DNA of 47,912 nt, from NCBI GenBank assembly GCA_039814715.1, contig JBCCAR010000025.1, positions 1 to 47,912 on the forward strand, written 5' to 3'. The translations under genes were made by a program, and so were the position numbers. The notes beneath the pieces were generated by a model that was not told where the DNA came from, searched no databases, and saw only the letters and a program-made list of their open reading frames with translations. Position 1 is the first letter of the stretch, and every line of letters starts with the position of its first letter. Of this stretch, positions 34,607 to 42,332 are shown piece after piece. This DNA is from CAKZYD01 sp039814715. GTDB taxonomy: Bacteria; Pseudomonadota; Alphaproteobacteria; Sphingomonadales; CAKZYD01.

Positions 34607-35305
34607 TCAGGCCTCCCGATTGGTGGTAAATTCAATGCGCTTTGGCACAGCGGCTTTGACGATGCGCTGGACGAAAATGCCAGGTGTATGAATGTGGTCT
34701 GGGTCAAGCGTTCCCGCTGGCACAATCTTTTCCGCTTCTACAATGGTGACATCCGCCGCCGTGGCCATCATTGGGTTGAAGTTGCGCGCTGTTTTCCGAA
34801 ACACGAGGTTGCCCTCGGTGTCCGCAATTTGGGCGCGCACGAGCGCTAAATCGCCAAAGATGCCTTCTTCGAGAATGTAGGTCTCGCCGCGAAAGTCGCG
34901 GTGGTCTTTGCCGTCTGCAATCACCGTACCGACGCCGGTTTTAGTATAGAATCCAGGGATACCAGCGCCGCCCGCGCGAATGCGCTCTGCCATGGTGCCT
35001 TGGGGTGCAAACTCGAGCGCGACGTCGCCATCCAAATAGGCTTTTTCAAAGGTTTTGTTGTTGCCCACATATGAAGAGATCATCTTTGTGACTTGCCGGC
35101 TGTCGATGAGGTTGGCGAGGCCGATACCATCAACACCTGCGTTGTTAGAGACGACCGTTAAGCCAGTCACGCCGGTCTCTCCCAACGCATCAATCAGCCC
35201 CTCTGGCATGCCGCAAAGGCCAAAGCCGCCGGCCAAAACCAGCATGTTGTCGCGGGCGACGTCGCTAAGCGCGTCCGCTGCTGTTTCGTATACCTTGTCG
35301 GCCAT
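34607..35305 (-). CDS. scoA: 3-oxoacid CoA-transferase, subunit A
   Basis: A subunit of about 232 residues with GGFGLCGMPEGLID near residues 25-38, typical of ScoA-type subunits (PcaI has GGFGTAGIP). The ATG at 35305 was chosen over the longer frame, which runs back into the peroxiredoxin gene; it lies 16 bases after that gene's stop. It partners with subunit B, 4 bases downstream. In context it should activate 3-oxoadipate with succinyl-CoA. No 3-oxoadipyl-CoA thiolase is in the window, so the last step must be encoded elsewhere. Confidence 0.92.
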   Translation of the reverse strand: MADKVYETAADALSDVARDNMLVLAGGFGLCGMPEGLIDALGETGVTGLTVVSNNAGVDGIGLANLIDSRQVTKMISSYVGNNKTFEKAYLDGDVALEFAPQGTMAERIRAGGAGIPGFYTKTGVGTVIADGKDHRDFRGETYILEEGIFGDLALVRAQIADTEGNLVFRKTARNFNPMMATAADVTIVEAEKIVPAGTLDPDHIHTPGIFVQRIVKAAVPKRIEFTTNREA

Positions 35306-35321
35306 ATGCTTTGTGTCCTGG

Positions 35322-35849
35322 CTAAAACTGAGCGGCGCTGACTTCGCCGCGTGCGGGAATGTCATTATCGATTGATTTTTTTGCCCATGCAAGCACCTCG
35401 GCTAGGTCCGAGCGACCAAACGGCATGTTTTGAATAGACGCGAAAAACAGCTCTCCATTTCCGCGTACCAAGAATAGACCTGGCTCAAAAAAGGTCTCCG
35501 GTTCACCGGCTTTGCGGGCGTTGGAAATGAAAAGGCTCCAGTCTTTGGCGACGCTAAAGGGCAAATCATAGCCTATCGGCAGGTTCGGTAGGCCCCAGGT
35601 GTCTCGTGCCTGCGCTGCCTTCTCTTCTGGGTCTGACGAGACTGCAACAGCCTGAATGCCCGCTGCTGTAAAGTCTTCCAGCATGGCTTCCAATTGCTGC
35701 AGCTGTTTTTTGCAAATGCCGCAATGCAGGCCGCGATAGACCACAATCATGGTGAAGTGCCGAGGCGCGCACGTCGATAGGTCAAACGGGCCGTCCAGGG
35801 TTTGGAAGGTCAGGGCTGGGGCCGGGGTCCGCGGTAAAAGCTCTGGCAT
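35322..35849 (-). CDS. Peroxiredoxin-like AhpC/TSA protein
   Basis: This 175-residue protein has the thioredoxin fold of AhpC/TSA peroxiredoxins. The active site reads VVYRGLHCGICKKQL, with a CxxC pair at the end of the first helix, as in the peroxiredoxin-like AhpC-TSA subgroup (not the classical PxxxTxxC). SSDPEEKAAQARDTWGL follows. It probably reduces peroxides or quinone-derived oxidants made during aromatic hydroxylation. AAGGAAG lies just upstream of the ATG. It sits inside the catabolic operon between the NrtS and CoA-transferase genes, with gaps of 27 and 16 bases, so it is co-transcribed. Confidence 0.88.
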   Translation of the reverse strand: MPELLPRTPAPALTFQTLDGPFDLSTCAPRHFTMIVVYRGLHCGICKKQLQQLEAMLEDFTAAGIQAVAVSSDPEEKAAQARDTWGLPNLPIGYDLPFSVAKDWSLFISNARKAGEPETFFEPGLFLVRGNGELFFASIQNMPFGRSDLAEVLAWAKKSIDNDIPARGEVSAAQF

Positions 35850-35876
35850 GGATATCTTCCTTTTTGCAGCGATGAT

Positions 35877-36149
35877 TTATCTTTTTTGTCCAAGTTCAGC
35901 CATGAACGCGGCCGTCGAATAGGAAGAAACGCTATAGGGCACCATATAGGTCAAGACCATTTTCCAGATGGGTGGAAGCATTCCCGCAGCGATGACATCG
36001 CCTTGATTGATGAACACAAGGATGGTGCCAACAATCACAGAGACTTTCGCTGCGCGCTTCATTGTAACGGGCGCCAATAGGGCCGCGACAAAGGTGATTT
36101 TCGCCGGTGTTTCGCTAATGGTCTCCGGCATGACGTCTTTCTCAGGCAC
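35877..36149 (-). CDS. nrtS: NrtS-family small nitrate/nitrite transporter
   Basis: A 90-residue membrane protein with two hydrophobic segments. The core (KVSVIVGTILVFINQGDVI, then WKMVLTYMVPYSVSSYS) matches the NrtS family by my recall, including the paired VGTIL-INxGD and LLTYxVPY-like motifs. NrtS proteins in cyanobacteria act in nitrate/nitrite uptake. The start is GTG at 36149, three bases after the maleylacetate reductase stop; an ATG at 36131 gives a shorter form. Placement inside an aromatic catabolic operon is unusual, and suggests handling of nitrite released from a nitroaromatic. The family assignment is moderately firm, the role is inference. Confidence 0.7.
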   Translation of the reverse strand: MPEKDVMPETISETPAKITFVAALLAPVTMKRAAKVSVIVGTILVFINQGDVIAAGMLPPIWKMVLTYMVPYSVSSYSTAAFMAELGQKR

Positions 36150-36152
36150 GCT

Positions 36153-37214
36153 CTACGAGCTAGGGCGGATGCCCTGCCAGGCATCGCGAATAAGGGCTTG
36201 GATCGGCTGTTCTTCCAGTGGACGTGGATTGTAGTAAGGGTTCTTAAAGGCAATCTGCGTTGCTCGGTCGATACCCTCTTCGGGCATGCCCAGCGCCTTT
36301 AAAGCAGTGGGCGCACCGCCTGTTTTGGCGATATCAAACAGCGCGCCAACTGGGTCCGATGTGCCCATGGCAGCTTTAAGTTTTCCAATCGTTTCAGGCA
36401 CTGCTGGTGCATTATAGGCCAGCGCATGCGGCAAGACGATTGTATGGGTTTCAGCGTGCGGTAGGTCAAAAGAGCCGCCAAGCACGTGGCATAGCTTGTG
36501 GTGCAGGGCAACGCCGCCAGACCCCAAACAGACCGCGCATAGCCAGGCCCCATAGAGCGCGTCATAGCGCGCGGACTTATCTGCTGGGTCTTGGGTAATG
36601 GCTGGCAGCGCTTTGGTGAGCGCGCGGATGCCCTCCTGCGCCATGACGGTGAGGACGGGATTGGCGTTCTCAGCGTACATCGCTTCAACCGCGTGGGCCG
36701 CAGCATTCATGCCCGAAGTGATGCTCATCACTGGCGGAAGGCTCATGGTGAAATCCACGTCGTAGATCACGGTCTCGGGCAACACTTTGAGTGTCTTTTG
36801 GGTCGTTTTTTCCCCATCGTGAGTTTGCCCGATGATAGACGTCATCTCAGAGCCAGCGTAGGTGGTGGGCACCACCAGCTGCGGGCAATCCGTGCGCAGG
36901 GCAATGGCTTTGCCCAGGCCGATTGTAGAGCCGCCGCCGATCGCAACGACGCCATCGGCGCCGCTTGCGTGATAGGTCTCCAAGGCTTCATCCGTCACCG
37001 CTACCGGCGTGTGCATAGTTGCATTCGAAAACAGACCGGCGCTGGCAGAGCCCAGCTGCTCAGTCAGCGCCTTGCCTTGGCTCGCTTGAGGCGGGGTCGT
37101 GAGCACCAGCGCTTTGCGTATACCAAGCGCGCTGACTTCCTCGCTCAGTGACGCGATGGTCCCAAAGCCAAACAAGACCCGTGCTGGCAGGCCGGTATAG
37201 GTGAAAGATTGCAT
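36153..37214 (-). CDS. Maleylacetate reductase
   Basis: The 353-residue protein is an iron-containing-type alcohol dehydrogenase of the maleylacetate reductase group. It opens with FTYTGLPARVLFGFGTIASL, has the NAD(P) motif GVVAIGGGSTIGLGKAIAL (about 88-106), PTTYAGSEMTSIIG, and the metal-region His residues in AAAHAVEAMYA and LHHKLCHVLGG. It reduces maleylacetate to 3-oxoadipate with NADH. The upstream enzymes (intradiol dioxygenases, dienelactone hydrolase) deliver maleylacetate and the downstream CoA-transferase uses 3-oxoadipate, which fits exactly. It follows the DLH gene by 12 bases. Confidence 0.95.
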   Translation of the reverse strand: MQSFTYTGLPARVLFGFGTIASLSEEVSALGIRKALVLTTPPQASQGKALTEQLGSASAGLFSNATMHTPVAVTDEALETYHASGADGVVAIGGGSTIGLGKAIALRTDCPQLVVPTTYAGSEMTSIIGQTHDGEKTTQKTLKVLPETVIYDVDFTMSLPPVMSITSGMNAAAHAVEAMYAENANPVLTVMAQEGIRALTKALPAITQDPADKSARYDALYGAWLCAVCLGSGGVALHHKLCHVLGGSFDLPHAETHTIVLPHALAYNAPAVPETIGKLKAAMGTSDPVGALFDIAKTGGAPTALKALGMPEEGIDRATQIAFKNPYYNPRPLEEQPIQALIRDAWQGIRPSS

Positions 37215-37226
37215 AAAGACTGTGCG

Positions 37227-37925
37227 CTACAAAAGCGCTTCATCCATGCGCTTAAGCGCATCTTCCGCAACAGCGCGCGCTTCTGGGTCATCGCTATCTA
37301 GGTCGGCGATAAAGCCATGGCCTGCATTGGGGTACATGGTGAGGTCCATGGCTGGGCAGTCTGGCGCGATGGCTGAGAGCTTATCCATCACTTCCGTTGT
37401 GACTGGTTCATCCAGGCGGCCCATGAGCATGGTGAAATTACGAGTCACTGTCGGGAGATAATCAAACGGCACGGGGATACCGTCATCATTCGGGAGCCCC
37501 TGCGGAAAGCCATAGAGACCAACCAGGTCGGGGGCCGCGTTGCGGCGGGCCAACTCAAAAATGTAAAGCCCGCCAAGACAAAAGCCTACAATACCCGTGA
37601 CCTTCTCCTTAGCCGAATAGGCTTCGAGCTGATCCATCAGCGTTTTGTCTTTCAGCTTCATCCGGCGTGCAAATGCATGCTCGCGTGTTGCTTCGGGCAA
37701 ATCACCCAAGGGAGAGAAAGGATCAAGCAGCGTCGCGCGGGCGCCTTTTTGCGCATAATAGAGCGCGAGGCCCTGATAGAGCGGGTTCGCGCCGTAGATA
37801 TCGGGGAAGATGGCGATGTGCTTGTCTGCATTTTTATCGCCGTATTGGTAGCCATGGATGTCCCCATCATAGACCTCGCCCAGATAAGCCTCTGGAAAGG
37901 CGGATACCGCCGCACCGTGACACAT
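37227..37925 (-). CDS. Dienelactone hydrolase (carboxymethylenebutenolidase)
   Basis: The 232-residue protein has the alpha/beta-hydrolase fold of DLH. The nucleophile is Cys in GIVGFCLGGLY (about residues 115-125), as in classical dienelactone hydrolases, with an Asp in the SDDPEAR-region and His in NAGHGF near the C terminus. It hydrolyses a 4-carboxymethylenebut-2-en-4-olide to maleylacetate. GGGAGA lies just upstream of the ATG. It sits between the intradiol dioxygenase and maleylacetate reductase genes, 25 and 12 bases apart. A DLH step is needed only if a dienelactone is formed, which normally requires a muconate cycloisomerase; none is in the window. Confidence 0.93.
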   Translation of the reverse strand: MCHGAAVSAFPEAYLGEVYDGDIHGYQYGDKNADKHIAIFPDIYGANPLYQGLALYYAQKGARATLLDPFSPLGDLPEATREHAFARRMKLKDKTLMDQLEAYSAKEKVTGIVGFCLGGLYIFELARRNAAPDLVGLYGFPQGLPNDDGIPVPFDYLPTVTRNFTMLMGRLDEPVTTEVMDKLSAIAPDCPAMDLTMYPNAGHGFIADLDSDDPEARAVAEDALKRMDEALL

Positions 37926-37950
37926 ACTTGATTCTCCCTATCGCTCTTTG

Positions 37951-38706
37951 TCAGGCTGCCGGTGTTAGCACAAATTCGATATCCATAACGCGTTTTCCAT
38001 CCTCAATAACTTCTGGGATGACAAAGTCATTGGTATGTTGCCCCTGGCAGCAGTCATCGCCCACATAATCGCCGCCTTCGAAATAGGCCTGCGTGGTGAA
38101 TTCGCGAAAGCCGGGCTTGCGAATTTTATAATGCACATGCGCCGGGCGCCAGGTGTGGCGGCCCATTGCATCAAGCAGGGCGCCGGTTGGCCCTTTGTTG
38201 GGAATTTCATAGGGGACAGGCAAAGTGCTTTCCGCTTTGTATTCGCCTTGACTGCCAGAAATGAGTTTGCCTCGATAATAGTCTAGCGGCAGGTCGGAGT
38301 TAAAGCCTGAATACTTGCCGTCTGGTGTGGAGGTCCAGATGTAGATCTCAGCACCTTCAACCGGATTGCCGTCAGGGTCCTTCACATGGCCCTTCATCAA
38401 CATTGGGTCGCCGCCCAGGCTGTCATCGGTTTTGATTTTACCGTCTGTAACAACGGGAACGTCCGTTTTGAAGTACGGTCCTTCCAGATCGGATGGCGAC
38501 CCCTTGGCAGTTTTGTTCTCATTTTCAACAATGGTGGTGTTAAAAAAGGCGTCAATCAGAAGACCAAGTTCTCCAGCCTGCGCTGTTTTCATGATGTGGC
38601 CCATGCCCATACGAAACTCTTCAAACGTCACATCATTCTTGCGCAGTGCATCGCGCACACCTTCCACGATATCAGTAACAACAGCATCCAACCGGTTATT
38701 TGGCAT
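37951..38706 (-). CDS. Intradiol ring-cleavage dioxygenase (catechol/chlorocatechol 1,2-type)
   Basis: About 251 residues from the ATG at 38706 (GGAGAG upstream; the longer frame adds an unlikely N terminus). The non-haem Fe(III) ligands are visible: Tyr in DLEGPYFK, Tyr in PVPYEIPNKGPTG, and two His in RPAHVHYKI. This is closer to catechol/chlorocatechol 1,2-dioxygenases than to the hydroxyquinol enzyme next door. It should cleave a catechol between the hydroxyls to a cis,cis-muconate. It opens the operon that continues with DLH, maleylacetate reductase, nrtS, peroxiredoxin and scoAB, and diverges from the hydroxyquinol dioxygenase. The exact substrate needs testing. Confidence 0.92.
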   Translation of the reverse strand: MPNNRLDAVVTDIVEGVRDALRKNDVTFEEFRMGMGHIMKTAQAGELGLLIDAFFNTTIVENENKTAKGSPSDLEGPYFKTDVPVVTDGKIKTDDSLGGDPMLMKGHVKDPDGNPVEGAEIYIWTSTPDGKYSGFNSDLPLDYYRGKLISGSQGEYKAESTLPVPYEIPNKGPTGALLDAMGRHTWRPAHVHYKIRKPGFREFTTQAYFEGGDYVGDDCCQGQHTNDFVIPEVIEDGKRVMDIEFVLTPAA

Positions 38707-38785
38707 AAGTCTCTCCATAACGTTCTCAGGGCTCAGATGTACCCAAAACTGCCCGACAATAATCAAGGTGGCGTCATATCATCCA

Positions 38786-38822
38786 ATACCTTTTAACGCT
38801 GCCAGAAATACCGAAGTTGTAT
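38786..38822. promoter_or_regulatory. LysR-box-like dyad at 38808 with an upstream ATACC half-site
   Basis: ATACCGAAGTTGTAT (38808-38822) matches the dyad at 28832 at 13 of 15 bases and has the T-N11-A core. A half-site ATACC at 38786 lies 22 bases away, two helical turns, as in LysR recognition and activation sites. It lies between the two divergent dioxygenase genes and is probably the LysR operator for both. Confidence 0.6.
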
Positions 38823-38908
38823 CATGTAAATGCAGAAAAGAGGTGTGCGGCTGGCGTTTATCAAGGCCCCTTGGCAAGCGGGAAAGGCGTACTACCCTTA
38901 AAGATCGT

Positions 38909-38919
38909 ATAGACACTAT
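38909..38919. promoter_or_regulatory. Dyad ATAG-ACA-CTAT near the hydroxyquinol dioxygenase start
   Basis: A perfect 4-base dyad lies 23 bases upstream of the ATG. It resembles the ATAGA-N5-TCTAT dyad at 40653, so the second LysR might touch this promoter too; alternatively it contains a -10-like TATAGA. Weak evidence. Confidence 0.3.
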
Positions 38920-38942
38920 TTCGAATGTCGCGAGGCCCCTGA

Positions 38943-39812
38943 ATGACAAACGATGTCCCTAAGCGTCTGCAAGAGCCAGACTTAACCGCTCAAACCTTAA
39001 ACCGGTTTGATAAACCCAGCGATCTGCGCCTGACCGAAATCATGCAGGCGCTTGTGAAACATAGCCATGCTTTTGTCCGGGACGTGGGGCTCACGCACCG
39101 CGAATGGCAGGACGGCATTGCCTTTCTGCGCTCAGTGGCTGATTTTAGCGACGACAAGCGCAATGAAGTGATTTTGCTCTCTGATCACTTGGGCATCTCA
39201 GCCATGGTCGATCTGGTGAGCGATCGCGAAAAAACCACAGAAACCTCTGCGACCGGACTTGGACCGTTTTATATTCCTGATCAGCCGGTGCTAGAGAACG
39301 ATAGCTCGATTTTGACAAGCGACGTGCCAGGCATCCCGATGTGGTTTGAAGGCCGTGTTGAGCATGCCGATGGCGCCCCTTTTGAAGGATGCATTGTTGA
39401 AGTGTGGCAAGCTCATGAAGATGGGCTTTACGATCTCCAAGCGGGTGAAGCGATTAATATGCGCGGGACCTTTAAAACAGACGCGCAGGGGCGCTTTGGC
39501 TTCACCGCTGTCTATCCCAAAGGCTATCCCTTGCCGCCCGATGGTCCCGTTAAACCTGTCATGGACAAAGTGAAGTCTGCTTTCATGCGGCCAGCGCATA
39601 TCCACACGTTGGTAAGGCCACCTGAACGCCCGCCGCTGGTGACGCACGTCTTTCTGCCCAGCGATCCATATTTGGACAATGATCCTGTGATGGGGGTACG
39701 CGCTGATTTAATGGCACAGGTCGTTGATGTCTCTAAGGGCGCTGAGCGCGTTCCAAAGACCGTTGCGCAGGCCGAGCTGATCAAGAAGGTGCGCTACACC
39801 TTCGTTGTGTAA
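38943..39812 (+). CDS. Hydroxyquinol 1,2-dioxygenase
   Basis: This 289-residue intradiol dioxygenase has the long N-terminal dioxygenase_N dimerisation domain (about 25-100; KHSHAFVRDVGLTHREWQ), then Fe ligands Tyr in LGPFYIPD, Tyr in VYPKGYPLPPDGP, and two His in RPAHIHTLV. The length and DRFGFTAVYPKGYPLP-type section fit the hydroxyquinol enzyme, which cleaves benzene-1,2,4-triol to maleylacetate directly. It diverges from the other dioxygenase operon and runs convergently into the LysR gene (19-base tail overlap). Its product feeds maleylacetate reductase. Confidence 0.93.
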   Translation: MTNDVPKRLQEPDLTAQTLNRFDKPSDLRLTEIMQALVKHSHAFVRDVGLTHREWQDGIAFLRSVADFSDDKRNEVILLSDHLGISAMVDLVSDREKTTETSATGLGPFYIPDQPVLENDSSILTSDVPGIPMWFEGRVEHADGAPFEGCIVEVWQAHEDGLYDLQAGEAINMRGTFKTDAQGRFGFTAVYPKGYPLPPDGPVKPVMDKVKSAFMRPAHIHTLVRPPERPPLVTHVFLPSDPYLDNDPVMGVRADLMAQVVDVSKGAERVPKTVAQAELIKKVRYTFVV

Positions 39813-40654
39813 GGCGACAGCGCCTGGCGCAACACCTGAGCAAGTATAGAATCCCCGCCGTTCAGCATAATGCTGCGGCGCGGTGAGAAATCCTTCATTT
39901 TGACTCGCCGAACGCCAGGGTATTGATAGCAATCTGGTGCAACTGTAACGCCTAGGCCCCTGGCGACATACACCATAGCCTTGTCGCAATTGGTGGTACG
40001 CAATCCGATTGGCGGGCGTACATTGCGACTGGTAAAATGCAGACTGGTTGCTTGCAGAACCTCGCATCGCCTGCGCGCAATCATCGTATCCTGGGCCAAC
40101 TCAGTGGCGTCAACCAGGGATTCCCCCGCCATTGGATGGGCTTCTGGTAGGGCAAGGCTGTAGCCTTCTTCGAAAAGAGCCGTGCCGCTAGGATCGCTGG
40201 CAGTGCTCACTTCAACGCTCATATCAACGCGGCGCTGCGCCAGGCGATTGCCCAAATCTTGCGCTGTGCCTTCGCTTACTTCCAAGCGGCGATCTGGCCT
40301 AGCGGCGGCCACCGCCGCGCACAGCGACGCCACCATGGCAGCAGGTAACGTATGGCTGAGCCCGAGGCGAAGCGGCCGTTTTGAATTTCCTGGCTGCAGT
40401 CCTTCAAGGTCGCGCAAGGCGTAATTGTATTCTCGGATCATGGCCTGGGCACGTACTAAAAATTTTGATCCTGCCGGGGTGATTTGAATGCGCCGCGCGC
40501 TGCGATCGAAGAGTAAAACGCCCAAATGATCTTCAAGCTTTTTGATGCCAGCGGATAAGGTTGGCTGGGTCACGTTGGAGCGCTCGGCGGCTTTCGTAAA
40601 ACCACCTTCTTCAACGACGGCGAGGAAATAGCGCAGGAGATAGGCATCAATCAT
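39794..40654 (-). CDS. LysR-family regulator beside the leucine operon
   Basis: A 286-residue LysR protein. The winged helix-turn-helix runs from AYLLRYFLAVVEEGGFTKAAERSNVTQPTLSAGI to FDRSARRIQITPAG; the inducer domain fills the rest. It lies head-to-head with mccB, 72 bases apart, over a T-N11-A dyad that overlaps its own start codon. That arrangement is the usual one for a LysR regulator of the divergent operon, so it may control leucine/isovalerate catabolism; but it also ends against the hydroxyquinol dioxygenase gene, so an aromatic role is not excluded. Confidence 0.92.
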   Translation of the reverse strand: MIDAYLLRYFLAVVEEGGFTKAAERSNVTQPTLSAGIKKLEDHLGVLLFDRSARRIQITPAGSKFLVRAQAMIREYNYALRDLEGLQPGNSKRPLRLGLSHTLPAAMVASLCAAVAAARPDRRLEVSEGTAQDLGNRLAQRRVDMSVEVSTASDPSGTALFEEGYSLALPEAHPMAGESLVDATELAQDTMIARRRCEVLQATSLHFTSRNVRPPIGLRTTNCDKAMVYVARGLGVTVAPDCYQYPGVRRVKMKDFSPRRSIMLNGGDSILAQVLRQALSPYTTKV

Positions 40655-40667
40655 AGATACTGTCTAT
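40653..40667. promoter_or_regulatory. LysR-box dyad ATAGA-N5-TCTAT between lysR and mccB
   Basis: The sequence ATAGATACTGTCTAT has perfect 5-base arms and a T-N11-A core. It overlaps the start codon of the LysR gene, an arrangement fitting autorepression, and lies about 60 bases upstream of mccB, fitting activation. A related TCTATAC half-site lies at 40695-40701. Confidence 0.55.
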
Positions 40668-40726
40668 ATAATGCTGGGTGAAACTTCAATTTGATCTATA
40701 CACCAAAGAAAGCTTAGAAGAATTCC

Positions 40727-42328
40727 ATGAAAACAATTGGGTCTTCCTCCGCTGTTAATGTAGACGCCAAAGCTTTTATGGCGCCGCTCGTTAAAGACCT
40801 GCGCGCGCAGGCTTTAAACGTTCATCAAGGTGGCTCCAAGCGCTCGCGCGAGCGCCATCTTGGCCGCGGTAAGCTGCTGCCGCGCGACCGGGTCGAACGC
40901 TTGTTAGACCCTGGAACACCCTTCTTAGAAATCGGGCAACTGGCCGCGCACGGCATGTATGGCGGTGAGGTTCCAAGCGCGGGCTTGATTGCGGGTATTG
41001 GCCAGGTGGAAGGCCGCAAGGCCATGATCTTGTGCAATGACGCGACGGTCAAAGGCGGGACGTATTACCCGATGACCGTCAAAAAGCATCTGCGCGCGCA
41101 AAAGATTGCTTTAGAAAATCGGTTGCCTTGCATTTATTTGGTGGACTCCGGCGGCGCCAACTTGCCCAACCAGGATGAAGTCTTCCCGGATGAGGATGAC
41201 TTTGGCCGGATTTTCTTTAACCAAGCGCAGATGTCGTCCAAAGGCATTCCGCAAATCGCAGCCGTGCTGGGGAGTTGCACTGCAGGCGGGGCGTATATGC
41301 CCGCCATGTCTGATCAATCCATTATTGTCCGCAATCAAGGGACGATCTTTTTAGGCGGTCCGCCACTGGTAAAAGCCGCGACCGGCGAGGTGGTGTCGTC
41401 TGAAGACTTGGGCGGCGGGGATGTCCACGCAAAACTGTCTGGTGTGGTCGATCATCTGGTCGACAATGATGTCGAAGCGCTGATGCAGGTGCGCGCTATC
41501 ATGCAGACTTTACCAAAGGAGCGATATGTTACTCCCGCTGGCGATCAGGACGAAGGTGGGGCGCCGCTGTTTCCCGCTGAGGACCTGTACGGCATCATCC
41601 CCGGCGATACCCGGCAACCTTTTGATGTGCATGAGATCATCGCGCGCCTCGTTGATCGCTCTGTGTTTGACGCTTTCAAACCAGATTATGGTCAAACCCT
41701 GGTAACGGGTTTTGGCCAGCTTTGGGGGCATAGGGTCGGCATCCTTGCCAATAACGGCGTGTTATTTTCTGAAAGCGCTTTGAAGGGCGCGCACTTTATT
41801 GAGCTGTGCTGCCAGCGTAAAATCCCGCTGATTTTTTTGCAGAATATCACTGGCTTTATGGTGGGGAAAAAATACGAGAATGAAGGCATCGCAAAGAATG
41901 GCGCCAAGCTAGTGACCGCCGTCGCTTGCGCGCAGGTGCCCAAGCTCACCGTTATTATAGGCGGGTCTTATGGCGCCGGGAACTACGGCATGTGCGGCCG
42001 CGCCTATGGCCCGCGTTTCTTATGGACCTGGCCTAACAGCCGCATCTCCGTGATGGGCGGGGAGCAGGCGGCGAGTGTCCTGGCCACCGTTAAACGCGAC
42101 AACATTGAAGCCAAGGGCGATACCTGGAGCGCGGAGGACGAAGACGCGTTCAAAGCACCCATCCGCGATCAATATGAAGAGCAAGGCCACCCCTATTATG
42201 CCTCCGCGCGGCTATGGGATGATGGTGTGATCGATCCCGCCCAAACCCGCGACGTGTTGGGATTATCATTGCTCACCGCGCTCAATGCGCCAATCCGCCG
42301 GACGCATTTCGGCGTGTTTAGGATGTAG
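40727..42328 (+). CDS. mccB: Methylcrotonyl-CoA carboxylase, carboxyltransferase (beta) subunit
   Basis: The 533-residue protein is a crotonase-fold carboxyltransferase with the typical MccB sections: NDATVKGGTYYPMTVKKHL, LVDSGGANLPNQDEVFP, GSCTAGGAYMPAMSDQSII, FLGGPPLVKAATGEVVS, and YGAGNYGMCGRAY in the second half. It transfers carboxyl from biotin to 3-methylcrotonyl-CoA, giving 3-methylglutaconyl-CoA in leucine degradation. Length and motifs fit MccB better than PccB. It is followed by the hydratase gene (4-base gap) and mccA, so the leucine pathway identity is well supported. Confidence 0.96.
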   Translation: MKTIGSSSAVNVDAKAFMAPLVKDLRAQALNVHQGGSKRSRERHLGRGKLLPRDRVERLLDPGTPFLEIGQLAAHGMYGGEVPSAGLIAGIGQVEGRKAMILCNDATVKGGTYYPMTVKKHLRAQKIALENRLPCIYLVDSGGANLPNQDEVFPDEDDFGRIFFNQAQMSSKGIPQIAAVLGSCTAGGAYMPAMSDQSIIVRNQGTIFLGGPPLVKAATGEVVSSEDLGGGDVHAKLSGVVDHLVDNDVEALMQVRAIMQTLPKERYVTPAGDQDEGGAPLFPAEDLYGIIPGDTRQPFDVHEIIARLVDRSVFDAFKPDYGQTLVTGFGQLWGHRVGILANNGVLFSESALKGAHFIELCCQRKIPLIFLQNITGFMVGKKYENEGIAKNGAKLVTAVACAQVPKLTVIIGGSYGAGNYGMCGRAYGPRFLWTWPNSRISVMGGEQAASVLATVKRDNIEAKGDTWSAEDEDAFKAPIRDQYEEQGHPYYASARLWDDGVIDPAQTRDVLGLSLLTALNAPIRRTHFGVFRM

Positions 42329-42332
42329 TGCG

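Noticed and set aside
26459..41000. Muconate cycloisomerase for the catechol branch
   Set aside because: All large frames in this stretch are assigned to other families; none shows enolase-superfamily signs.
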